A DNA stretch of 64,000 nt from Demequina maris (GTDB taxonomy: Bacteria; Actinomycetota; Actinomycetes; Actinomycetales; Demequinaceae): assembly GCF_000971155.1 (NCBI RefSeq), contig NZ_BBLX01000004.1:62001-126000 (forward strand), read 5' to 3'. The notes under the pieces were generated by a model that was not told the origin of the DNA, searched no databases, and worked only from the letters and a program-made list of their open reading frames with translations. This document shows positions 37,969 to 45,701 of the stretch, piece after piece. A program made the translations under genes and the position numbers. Positions within the stretch are counted from its first letter, which is position 1, and every line of letters begins with the position of its first letter.

Positions 37969-38796
37969 TCACGACGTCACGCGGCGCGCGAAGGCGATCG
38001 CGGCGTCGAGGATCGCCTCCCGGTCGACCTCGCCCTGCCACAGGTGCCCCGCGCCGGGCACGAGCGTGAGCTCCGCGTCGGCCCCGGCCGCCAGCAGCGC
38101 CTGCGCCATCGCGACGCTCTGCGAGGGCGGCACGGCGCCGTCCGACGTGCCGTGCGCGATGTGGAACGGCGGCGCCCCCGGCGCGACCCGCCACACGGGG
38201 CTCGCCTCGTGCGCGCGGTCGACGTCCGCGCCCACCGCGTGTCCCAGCCAGCCCGCCTCCCGCAGGCCCGGGTCGTCGAGGGCGTCCTGGCCCTCGGCGA
38301 GCGTCACCAGGTCCGCCGGGCCGTACCAGTCCACGACCCCGCGCACTCCGGCCCGCGCATCGTCCGGACCCAGGGCGACGAGCGCGGCCAGCGTGGCGCC
38401 GGCCGACTCGCCCCACAGGACGATGCGGGAGGCGTCGATGCCGAGCTCCTCACCGTGCTCGCGCAGCCAGGCGAGGGCCGCGGCGAGGTCGTCCACCTGG
38501 GCGGGGAAGCAGGCCTCGCCGCTGAGGCGGTAGTCGACCGACGCGACGGTCAGTCCGGCGGCGGCGATCCGCGCGAAGGGCGCGTCGCCCGGCATGGTCG
38601 GGGTCATGTCGCGGCGGCTGCCGACGCGCCAGCCGCCGCCGTGGACGAACACCACGACCGGCGCGCCTGCGGCCGGCGCCCGGTGGAGGTCGAGGCTCAG
38701 GGGGCGGAACCCGACCGGCTCCGCGAACACGAGGTCGCGGAGCACGGCCGGGGCCGCGGGGTCAGCCGTCACGGCCGCCGCGAGCTCAGTCGTCAA
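37969..38796 (-). CDS. alpha/beta hydrolase coupled to the quercetinase-like cupin
   Basis: 275 residues; alpha/beta hydrolase with HGGGW (near residue 52), nucleophile elbow GESAGAT (near 130), TSDGAVPPSQS (acid) and GAGHLWQ (His). It resembles the esterase/acetyl-hydrolase (BD-FAE-like) group. The longest frame starts with TTG at 38796, inside the last codons of the cupin gene (11-nt overlap); GTG at 38772 is an alternative, so the start is uncertain. Tight coupling to a quercetinase-like dioxygenase suggests it may hydrolyse the dioxygenase product; that is inference. Confidence 0.78.
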   Translation of the reverse strand: MTTELAAAVTADPAAPAVLRDLVFAEPVGFRPLSLDLHRAPAAGAPVVVFVHGGGWRVGSRRDMTPTMPGDAPFARIAAAGLTVASVDYRLSGEACFPAQVDDLAAALAWLREHGEELGIDASRIVLWGESAGATLAALVALGPDDARAGVRGVVDWYGPADLVTLAEGQDALDDPGLREAGWLGHAVGADVDRAHEASPVWRVAPGAPPFHIAHGTSDGAVPPSQSVAMAQALLAAGADAELTLVPGAGHLWQGEVDREAILDAAIAFARRVTS

Positions 38797-39340
38797 GGAA
38801 GTTGTAGTCGGGGCGGAAGACCGTGCCGTAGATCTCGCCGGCGGCCTTCATCTGGTCGAAGGACGGGATGTAGAACTCCTCGGGCGTGGGGATGCCCGGC
38901 TTGTCCGTGGGGCGGCCGATGCCGTGGAAGAAGCGCGCGAAGCCCGCGGAGCTCACGCCCATGATCTTCGAGGTGGCCTCCATGCGGAACGCGTGGATCG
39001 TGCCCTTGGGGACGTAGCCGAAGCCGCCGGTGGTGAGGACCTTGTCGTCCTTGAAGCCCTGCTCGTCGTCCATCCAGAGGTGGACGGCGCCCTCCATGAT
39101 GAAGAAGATCTCGTGGGTGAAGGGGTGGATGTGGGCCGGGATGATGTCGCCCGCGTTGCCCTCGCAGCTGAAGACGTCGTACTGGCCGTCGGTCTCGTCG
39201 CCGGTGAGCAGGATGGTGAAGAGGGTGTCGAAGACGACGGACTTCTCGCCCTCGCCATCGTCCAGGTAGAACGGCTTGGGCTCTCCGGGCAGGATCCCTG
39301 CGTGTAGCGGCGCCAGGGCCGGGGTCTCGTTCGGGGACAT
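38786..39340 (-). CDS. quercetin 2,3-dioxygenase-like monocupin
   Basis: 184 residues, one cupin domain, close in size to the monocupin quercetinases of actinobacteria. Cupin motif 1 is complete: HIHPFTHE gives His70, His72 and Glu77, and motif 2 PKGTIHAF gives His116, the four usual metal ligands. Quercetinases open the flavonol C ring and release CO and a depside ester. The ATG has AAGGAGG upstream. It lies downstream of the LysR gene, past a T-N11-A palindrome. Other cupin dioxygenases or isomerases share the fold, so the substrate is tentative. Confidence 0.75.
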   Translation of the reverse strand: MSPNETPALAPLHAGILPGEPKPFYLDDGEGEKSVVFDTLFTILLTGDETDGQYDVFSCEGNAGDIIPAHIHPFTHEIFFIMEGAVHLWMDDEQGFKDDKVLTTGGFGYVPKGTIHAFRMEATSKIMGVSSAGFARFFHGIGRPTDKPGIPTPEEFYIPSFDQMKAAGEIYGTVFRPDYNFLDD

Positions 39341-39448
39341 CGAGCCAACCTCCTTGTTGGTCCGCGGCCGACCTCGTCGTCGGGCCGCTGGGCACCAGCA
39401 TCCGGGACGAAGGTCCCGGCGGGGAAGTTCGAGATCCCTACGTTTCGT

Positions 39449-39461
39449 TAGGCGTCGCCTA
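39449..39461. promoter_or_regulatory. LysR-type T-N11-A box upstream of the cupin gene
   Basis: TAGGCG-T-CGCCTA is a perfect odd palindrome of exactly the T-N11-A form. It lies 109 bp before the cupin ATG and overlaps the stop codon of the LysR gene, in the gap 39341-39458. Confidence 0.5.
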
Positions 39462-40388
39462 TGGACGAGGCGCCGCGGCGCCGCCGTCGGCGGTCGCTCG
39501 GGCGCGCCGGGCCTCTGCCTGGGCGATCTCCGCGAAGGCCGCCACCGTCGGCTCCCGCCGGCGCCGCGTGCACAGCAGGATGGTCGCCGGCTCGATGTCG
39601 TCGATGGGCACGAACGCGAGGTCGGCGCGCGGATAGTGAGCCGCCGCGGAGGCGGCCGCGATGTTGACCCCCATGCCTGCCGACACCAGCTCGAGCAGCC
39701 CCTCGATGTCGTCGGCGCGGGGGCCCAGGCGCGGGTGCGAGCCGTCGGGCCGCGGGTCGACGGTCCACCATGCGATCGCGTCGGCATGGTCGCCGGAGAC
39801 CGCGACGAAGGTCTCGTCGCGCACCTCGTCGATCGAGATGGAGGCGCGCCCCGCGAGCGGGTGGTCGGCGCGCATGATGAGCACGCGCGGCTCGGTCCAC
39901 AGCGGCGCGGTGGCGAGAACGTCCTGGTCGTGCGGGAGCGGTGCGGGGGCGAGCACGGCGTCCACGCGTCGCGAGAGCAGCTCCCGCTCGACGTCGAAGA
40001 AGCCGACGCGCCTCATCTCGAGCCGCAGGTGGGGGATCTCGGCGACCGCGGTCATGATCGCCGCGGTGAGGGGGCCGGCGCCCGCCGCGACGACGCCGAG
40101 GCGGAGCGTCGTCTCGGCCGGCGTGCGCTGCTCGGCGATCCACGCGGTGAGGTCGTCGTGCGCGTCGAGCACCCGCGTCGCGTGGGGCAGCATCTCCGCG
40201 CCCAGCGGCGTGAGCGTCACGGAGCGCGAGGTGCGCTCGAACAGCAGCCCGCCCACGGTGCGCTCGAGCCCGGCGATCTGCTGGCTCAGCGACGGGGAGG
40301 AGATGGACAGGCGCTCGGCGGCCCGGCCGAAGTGCAGCTCCTGCGCGAGCACGCTGAAGTAGCGCAGCGTGGGGACCGAGACGTCCAC
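39459..40388 (-). CDS. LysR-family transcriptional regulator
   Basis: 309 residues. N-terminal HTH (LRYFSVLAQELHFGRAAERL, SISSPSLSQQIAGLE, LLFERTSRSVTLTPLG) and a substrate-binding domain of two alpha/beta lobes (LRLGVVAAGAGPLTAAIMTA, VDAVLAPAPLPHDQD, DDIEGLLELVSAGMGVNIAA). The GTG at 40388 has GGAGG 8 nt upstream, and a -10 candidate TAGGCT lies at 40443-40438. It is upstream of and parallel to the cupin-hydrolase pair and probably activates them through the box at 39449-39461. Confidence 0.92.
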   Translation of the reverse strand: MDVSVPTLRYFSVLAQELHFGRAAERLSISSPSLSQQIAGLERTVGGLLFERTSRSVTLTPLGAEMLPHATRVLDAHDDLTAWIAEQRTPAETTLRLGVVAAGAGPLTAAIMTAVAEIPHLRLEMRRVGFFDVERELLSRRVDAVLAPAPLPHDQDVLATAPLWTEPRVLIMRADHPLAGRASISIDEVRDETFVAVSGDHADAIAWWTVDPRPDGSHPRLGPRADDIEGLLELVSAGMGVNIAAASAAAHYPRADLAFVPIDDIEPATILLCTRRRREPTVAAFAEIAQAEARRARATADGGAAAPRP

Positions 40389-40459
40389 CGACCACCTCCG
40401 GGGCGAGCGGGGCCTCGTCGCCCCGATCGTGAGGCACAGCCTAACCGTGGCGACGCGGC

Positions 40460-40501
40460 CGAGGCCAGGGTTCCGCACATGCCGTGCGGGCCCCGGCCTC
40501 G
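40460..40501 (-). terminator. terminator of the rhamnosidase gene
   Basis: CGAGGCC (40460-40466) pairs with GGCCTCG (40495-40501), and inside it CCGCAC pairs with GTGCGG around a 5-nt loop. It lies 12 nt beyond the GH78 stop and just before the LysR promoter. Confidence 0.65.
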
Positions 40502-40513
40502 TGACGGCGGGCG

Positions 40514-43291
40514 TCAGACCGCGGCGAGCGCCGCGTCCAGCTCCTCCAGGGTGTGCGGCGGGACGCCGAACAGCACGTCCTGCAGCGCGCTGCCCTCGGT
40601 CCACGAGGTGCGCGCCGCGAAGCCGGCCGCGTAGCCCTCGCTGAACCCGCGCAGCGTCGCCATGAGCACCGCGAAGGCCTCCGGGTCGTCCGCGATCGCC
40701 GCCAGCGGCGTGGCGAGCGAGTACGGTCCGGCAGGCGCCGCCGGGGCGGGAAGCGTGCCGCGGAAGGCGTGCGCGCCGGACCCGACCTCGACCGGCGCGT
40801 CGCCCCACGGCAGCACGACCGTCGCGGTCGCGTTCGGCGGCACGACCGCCTCGACGACGACCTCGTCGCCCTCGCGCCGCCACGCGGACGATGCGGTGCC
40901 GAGCGGCGTCTCCTGGGTCGAGGACGCGTGGTCGAATCCCGCGACGGGCGTGGGCGCGATCGTGAGGCGCGCGCCGCCGGGCGTCGCGAGCGACAGGCCC
41001 GCGAGCGACCGGTGGAGCCAGTCCGCCACGGCGCCGAGCGCGTAGTGGTTGAAGCTCGTCATCTCGCCCGGGTTGATCGAGCCGTCCGGGAGCATCGAGT
41101 CCCACCGCTCCCAGATCGTGGTGGCGCCCAGCGTGACGGGGTAGAGCCACGACGGGCAGTCGGTCTGGAGCAGCAGGCGCGCGGCGGCGTCGGCGTGGCC
41201 GGTCGCGGCGAGCGCGCCCAGGATCAGCGGCGTGCCGACGAAGCCCGTGCTGATCCGGTAGCGCGTGGCGCGGACCCGCTCGGCGAGGCGCGCGCCCAGC
41301 GCGTCCCGCAGCCCGGGGTCGGTGACGAGGTCGAAGCCGATCGCCAGCGCGTACGCGGTGGGCGCGTCGGACATCATGCGCCCGGCGGGGGTGACGTATG
41401 CGGCGCGGAAGGCCGCGGCGACCTCCTCCGCGTGGAGCGCGTAGGCGGCGGCCGTCGCATCGTCCCCGAGCACGGCGGCGGCCTGCGAGACGATGCGCGC
41501 GGAGCGGGCGACGTACGCGGTCGCGACGATGTCGCGCGACACCTTGGCGGCGCCGGGCTGGTCGGCCGGGGCGTCGGGGTCGAGCCAGTCGCCGAACTGC
41601 ATCGAGCCCTCCCACAGGCGCCTCTCGCCGGCCTGGGCGAGCAGGACGTCGGCCCACGCGCGCATGCTCGGCAGCTGGTCCGCGAGGACCTCGCGGTCGC
41701 CGTAGCGGCGGTAGAGCTCCCACGGGACCACGGTGGCGGCGTCGCCCCACGCGGCGGCGGGGCGCGCGTGGCCGCGGAGCGCGTCGGGCACCACCATCGG
41801 CACGACGCCGGCGTGCGCCTCCTGCTCGCGCGCGAGGTCGACGAGCCAGTCCGCGAGGAACGCGTCGCAGTCGTGCAGCGTCGCGGCGGTGGGGGAGAAC
41901 ACCTGGATGTCGCCGGTCCAGCCGAGGCGCTCGTCGCGCTGCGGGCAGTCCGTGGGGACGGACAGGAAGTTGCCGCGCATGCCCCACACGACGTTCTCAT
42001 GCAGGCGGTTCACCAGCGGGTGCGAGCTGTCGAAGCGGGCGGTGCGGGCCATGTCGCTGTGGAGCACCCGCGCGGTGAACGCCGCCGGGTCGAGCTCGCC
42101 GGGCCAGCCCGTCACCTCGACGTAGCGGAAGCCGTGGAACGTGAACTCGGGCTCGAGCGCCTCGGCGCCCGTGCCGGCGAGCGTGAACGTGTCGGTCTGG
42201 ACCGCGGCGCGCAGCGGCCGCATGCCCATCTCGCCGTGCTCGAGGACCTCGGCGTGACGCAGCGTGATCACGGCGCCCGCGGGGCCGTCGACGATCGCCC
42301 GGACCCGGCCGACGAGGTTCTGGCCGAAGTCGAGCACCGTGGCGCCCGACGGGGTGGTGATCACCTCGACGACGGCGACCTCCTCGGTGACCCGCACCGG
42401 GGGAGCGAGGCGCGGCTCGGGCGCGAGGGCGACCTCCTCGACCGCGACGGGCGCCCAGCCGTCGGTCGCGATGCCGGGCTCATCCCAGCCCTCGACCGCA
42501 CGTCGCAGGTCGACCGTCTCGCCCGCGTAGATGCTCGACTCCGTGATGGGGCCGTCGCCGCGCGCGAGCCAGTCGGGCCCGGTGGCGACGGTGCGCTCGG
42601 TACCGTCGGCGAAGCGCATCCACAGCTGCGCCGCGTAGGACGGCTGCTCGCCGTACACGCGCTGCGGGCGGCCGAAGAAGCCGTAGCCCTCGGTGCGCCA
42701 CGCCCCGGCGAGCACGACGCCGATCGTGTTCGCGCCCGCGCGGAGCAGGCCGGTCACGTCGGTGCTGTCGAGCTGGATCCGCTTGTCGTACGCGCTCCAG
42801 CCGGGGGCGAGCACGCGGTCGTCGGTGCGCGTCCCGTTGATGCTGGTCGCGTGGGCGCCGATCGCGCTCGCGAAGAGCACGGCCTCGACGGGGGCCTCGG
42901 GCAGGTCGAAGGCGTGGCGCAGCAGCGCCGGCTGGGCCACGCGATCGGGATCCGCGAGGCCGACGAACGCGGCCTCCCACGCGCCCGCGCCGAGGAAGCC
43001 CGCGCGCACCTCGAGCGGGGCGCTCCACCCGGTCTCGACCCCCGTGGACGATGCGACGCGCACCGTGAGCGTGCGCCGCTCGCCCGGGGCGAGCGGCGCG
43101 AAGGGCCAGGCCACCGCGACGGCGTCGGAGCCCACGAGGCGGTGCACCGCGCCGGTGCCGTCGGCGAGCTCGGCCCAGGCCTGGATCCAGCCGGGCGCGT
43201 CGGTCGTGACGCGCCAGCCGAGGGTGGGCGTCGCGGTGGTCGCGACGCCGTCCGGGTGGCGGGTGAGGCGGAGGGAGGCGGTGGGCTGCAT
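40514..43291 (-). CDS. GH78 alpha-L-rhamnosidase
   Basis: 925 residues, multidomain as usual for GH78. N-terminal Fn3-like and beta-sandwich domains (GWSAYDKRIQLDSTDVT, YAAQLWMRFADG) are followed by the (alpha/alpha)6 barrel with PTDCPQRDERLGWTGDIQVF (catalytic Asp/Glu region) and GATTIWERWDSM (catalytic Glu), then a C-terminal sandwich. No signal peptide, so it removes rhamnose from imported glycosides in the cytoplasm. The ATG lies 33 nt from an operator copy shared with the transporter promoter across the TetR gene, so it belongs to the same regulon. Confidence 0.94.
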   Translation of the reverse strand: MQPTASLRLTRHPDGVATTATPTLGWRVTTDAPGWIQAWAELADGTGAVHRLVGSDAVAVAWPFAPLAPGERRTLTVRVASSTGVETGWSAPLEVRAGFLGAGAWEAAFVGLADPDRVAQPALLRHAFDLPEAPVEAVLFASAIGAHATSINGTRTDDRVLAPGWSAYDKRIQLDSTDVTGLLRAGANTIGVVLAGAWRTEGYGFFGRPQRVYGEQPSYAAQLWMRFADGTERTVATGPDWLARGDGPITESSIYAGETVDLRRAVEGWDEPGIATDGWAPVAVEEVALAPEPRLAPPVRVTEEVAVVEVITTPSGATVLDFGQNLVGRVRAIVDGPAGAVITLRHAEVLEHGEMGMRPLRAAVQTDTFTLAGTGAEALEPEFTFHGFRYVEVTGWPGELDPAAFTARVLHSDMARTARFDSSHPLVNRLHENVVWGMRGNFLSVPTDCPQRDERLGWTGDIQVFSPTAATLHDCDAFLADWLVDLAREQEAHAGVVPMVVPDALRGHARPAAAWGDAATVVPWELYRRYGDREVLADQLPSMRAWADVLLAQAGERRLWEGSMQFGDWLDPDAPADQPGAAKVSRDIVATAYVARSARIVSQAAAVLGDDATAAAYALHAEEVAAAFRAAYVTPAGRMMSDAPTAYALAIGFDLVTDPGLRDALGARLAERVRATRYRISTGFVGTPLILGALAATGHADAAARLLLQTDCPSWLYPVTLGATTIWERWDSMLPDGSINPGEMTSFNHYALGAVADWLHRSLAGLSLATPGGARLTIAPTPVAGFDHASSTQETPLGTASSAWRREGDEVVVEAVVPPNATATVVLPWGDAPVEVGSGAHAFRGTLPAPAAPAGPYSLATPLAAIADDPEAFAVLMATLRGFSEGYAAGFAARTSWTEGSALQDVLFGVPPHTLEELDAALAAV

Positions 43292-43323
43292 GGTGCTCCT
43301 CGGGCGGCGCGCGGAAGCGCCGT

Positions 43324-43344
43324 CAATTTCTTATGGGTGAAAGA
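43324..43344. promoter_or_regulatory. TetR operator copy 1 (rhamnosidase promoter)
   Basis: Read on the minus strand: TCTTTCACCC then ATAAGAAATTG. It matches 19 of 21 positions of the copy at 44008-44028. It lies 33-53 nt before the GH78 ATG, where a promoter must be. Confidence 0.75.
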
Positions 43345-43355
43345 TGCGGGGTGGT

Positions 43356-43976
43356 TCAGGCGCCGCGGACGGGTGCCTCGTCGAGCCGCGCGAGCGGTAC
43401 GGTGAGGTAGTTCTCGAAGTTGCCGCGCACGATGGTCTCCATGTCGACCTCGACGCCCTGCAGCCACAGCAGCTGCAGGCCCTCCGCCATCGCCGTGGTC
43501 TCGATCGCCGCGGTGCGCGGGTCGACACCCTCGCGCAGGAGCCCGCGGTCCCGGATCTCCTCGAACGCGCGGGTCGTGCCCTCGACGACGAACCCGAAAC
43601 GCCGCGAGATGTACGCGTGGGCCGGATGGTCCGGTGCGGAGGACTCGGCGGCGAGGATCGAATAGAGGCGAATCAGCCCTGGTACGGCCTTGTTTCGCCG
43701 CGCGATCTCCAGGAGTCCGCGCAGGAACTCGACGTCGTGGCGTCCGGACAGGATGTCGAGCGCGAGCTGGTCGCGGCGCTCCATCACCGCCTCGAGCAAC
43801 GCGAGCTTGGACCCGAAGTGGTGCAGCAGCCCGGGCTGCGTCATCCCGACCGTGCGGGCGATCTCGTTGACCGATGCGGCCGTGTACCCCTGGCGCGAGA
43901 ACACGTCGAAGGCGGCGTCGAGGATCTCCTCCCGACGCTTCGCCGACTTCCTGTAGGCGCCCCGTTGCGTTGCCAT
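43356..43976 (-). CDS. TetR-family transcriptional regulator
   Basis: 206 residues. N-terminal HTH: EEILDAAFDVFSRQGYTAAS, then VNEIARTVGMTQPGLLHHFGSK; helical ligand-binding C-terminal domain. It is flanked by two near-identical operator copies, one before the GH78 gene and one in its own promoter/divergent transporter promoter, so it very likely represses all three. The ATG is 6 nt after the -10 box TAACCT (43988-43983). The inducer is probably the imported glycoside or a breakdown product. Confidence 0.93.
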   Translation of the reverse strand: MATQRGAYRKSAKRREEILDAAFDVFSRQGYTAASVNEIARTVGMTQPGLLHHFGSKLALLEAVMERRDQLALDILSGRHDVEFLRGLLEIARRNKAVPGLIRLYSILAAESSAPDHPAHAYISRRFGFVVEGTTRAFEEIRDRGLLREGVDPRTAAIETTAMAEGLQLLWLQGVEVDMETIVRGNFENYLTVPLARLDEAPVRGA

Positions 43977-43988
43977 GAAGCGAGGTTA
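43977..43988 (-). promoter_or_regulatory. leaderless -10 box of the TetR gene
   Basis: Minus-strand TAACCT is followed by 6 nt and the ATG at 43976. The operator copy 44008-44028 lies just upstream over the -35 region, indicating autoregulation. Confidence 0.55.
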
Positions 43989-44007
43989 TCAGGTCGTGAT
44001 CTGAAAT

Positions 44008-44028
44008 TCTTGCACCCTTAAGAAATTG
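44008..44028. promoter_or_regulatory. TetR operator copy 2 (transporter and tetR promoters)
   Basis: Read on the plus strand: TCTTGCACCC then TTAAGAAATTG. Its start overlaps a -35 candidate TTGCAC (44011-44016 region), paired with a -10 TAGCGT at 44034-44039 for the plus-strand transporter operon, so binding would block RNA polymerase in both directions. Confidence 0.75.
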
Positions 44029-44084
44029 CGTGCTAGCGTCACCACCACGTCGCCGATGACGTCACCTCAAGGAGGAAAGCAACG

Positions 44085-45638
44085 ATGCTTCGCACTACAC
44101 GGCTCGCCGCACTGGCAGGTGCCGCCGCCATCACCCTCACCGCCTGCTCGTCCACGGGCGCCGACGACTCCCCCAGCGCGGGCGCGAGCGGCGACTCGGC
44201 CGGCGCCGTCGTCGAGGGCGGGGATCTCCGCTACGGCTCGGTCGTCGACATCTCGACCTGGATCGCCGCGGACGCGGCCTGGGGCAACGAGGCCACCTAC
44301 TACATGGCGGTCTACGACAGCCTGCTCCGGACGTCCGCGACGAACGAGATCGAGCCGGGTCTCGCCGAGGCGTGGGAGTACAACGACGACCTCACCGAGC
44401 TCACCCTCGACATCCGCGACGGCGTGACGTTCACCGACGGCACCGCGCTCGACGCGCAGGTCGTCGTCGACAACCTCAACCGCTTCCGCGAGGGCGCCTC
44501 GCCCGACCGCGGCCTTCTCGACGCGGTCGCCGACGTCACCGCGGCGGACGAGGACACGGTCGTCATCACGCTCTCCGCGCCCGACCCGGCGCTCGAGATC
44601 AACCTCAGCCTGCAGGCCGGCCTCATCGCCTCGCCCTCGACGTTCGACGCCGAGGACGCGCAGACCACCCCGGTCGGCACGGGCCCGTACGTGCTCGACA
44701 CGGCCGCGTCGACGATCGGCGCGACCTACGTGTTCACGCCGAACGAGGACTACTGGGCCCCCGAGGACCAGCACTTCGACTCGCTCACCATCAACTACTA
44801 CGCGGACGCCTCGGCGCTGCTCAACGCGCTGCGCGACAACCAGGTGGACGTGGCGAACCTCAACTCGGTCACGCAGATCCCGGACGCCGAGTCCGCCGGC
44901 TACACCATCAACTCGGAGCCGGTGAACTGGAAGGGCATCATCCTCGCGGACCGCTGGGGCATGAACAACGAGGCGCTCGGCGACGTCCGGGTGCGCCAGG
45001 CGATCAACTACGCGCTCGACCGCGAGGGCCTGCTCCAGGGCCTCGAGGCCGGCTACGGCGAGGTCACCACGCAGATCTTCAACACCGAGGGCGACGCGTT
45101 CGACGCCGCGCTCGACGACGCCTACCCGTACGACCCCGAGAAGGCGAAGGCGCTGCTCGCCGAGGCCGGCTACGCCGACGGCGTCACCATCGTGATGCCG
45201 CAGACGGGCTTCGTCCCCGCCTCGGAGTACGAGCTCATCGCGGGCGTGCTGGCCGAGTCGAACATCTTCATCGAGTACGAGCAGGCCGGTGAGAGCTTCT
45301 TCGGCGACCTGCTGGGCGGCACCTGGTCGGCCTTCAACTTCGGCCTCAACCAGGAGCCCCTCGCGTGGCAGACCTACAACCAGGCGATCGCGCCCGGGGC
45401 CGCGTGGAACGTCTTCCACCAGGCCGACGAGACGGTCGAGGGCCTCGCGGCCCGCATCCGCCTCGGCGGTGAGGACGGCGCCGCGGCCGCGCAGGAGCTC
45501 AACGCCTACATGGTCGAGGAGGCGTGGTTCGCCCCCTTCTACCGCGTGCTCGGCGTGATCGTCACCGCGGACGGCTTCGCCGTGACGAACAAGTCCGGCC
45601 AGGCCGTGGCCAACCTCTGGGACATCACCCCCGCGTAA
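44085..45638 (+). CDS. oligopeptide/oligosaccharide ABC transporter substrate-binding lipoprotein
   Basis: 517 residues, SBP family 5 (DppA/OppA type). Lipobox LTAC (Cys21). Seen: IEPGLAEAWEYNDDLTELTL near residue 90, DGTALDAQVVVDNLNRF, VGTGPYVLD, VRQAINYALDREGLLQGL and YDPEKAKALLAEAGY. Family-5 proteins bind peptides but also xyloglucan, cello- and other oligosaccharides; the glycosidases downstream favour an oligosaccharide or glycoside. AAGGAGG precedes the ATG. It is the first gene of the operon. Confidence 0.9.
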   Translation: MLRTTRLAALAGAAAITLTACSSTGADDSPSAGASGDSAGAVVEGGDLRYGSVVDISTWIAADAAWGNEATYYMAVYDSLLRTSATNEIEPGLAEAWEYNDDLTELTLDIRDGVTFTDGTALDAQVVVDNLNRFREGASPDRGLLDAVADVTAADEDTVVITLSAPDPALEINLSLQAGLIASPSTFDAEDAQTTPVGTGPYVLDTAASTIGATYVFTPNEDYWAPEDQHFDSLTINYYADASALLNALRDNQVDVANLNSVTQIPDAESAGYTINSEPVNWKGIILADRWGMNNEALGDVRVRQAINYALDREGLLQGLEAGYGEVTTQIFNTEGDAFDAALDDAYPYDPEKAKALLAEAGYADGVTIVMPQTGFVPASEYELIAGVLAESNIFIEYEQAGESFFGDLLGGTWSAFNFGLNQEPLAWQTYNQAIAPGAAWNVFHQADETVEGLAARIRLGGEDGAAAAQELNAYMVEEAWFAPFYRVLGVIVTADGFAVTNKSGQAVANLWDITPA

Positions 45639-45645
45639 CCGGAAC

Positions 45646-45679
45646 GCCGGTGGGGGCGGGCACGCCCGCCCCCACCGGC
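45646..45679 (+). terminator. intra-operon hairpin after the substrate-binding protein gene
   Basis: A perfect 16-bp G/C-rich stem (45646-45661 with 45664-45679) with almost no loop lies 7 nt after the stop. It parallels the hairpin after ganS and probably raises binding protein over permease levels. Confidence 0.65.
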
Positions 45680-45701
45680 CTCCACCCCCCTCGGAGACAT
45701 C

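Noticed and set aside
32993-40388. Assigning the FAH/SDR/CMD genes to one named pathway
   Set aside because: The set fits aromatic ring-cleavage, flavonoid or L-rhamnonate/fuconate routes, but no dehydratase, lactonase or ring-cleaving partner settles the choice.
40553-43405. Long open frame antisense to the GH78 gene
   Set aside because: No recognisable domain; the minus strand encodes a full GH78 enzyme with catalytic motifs.
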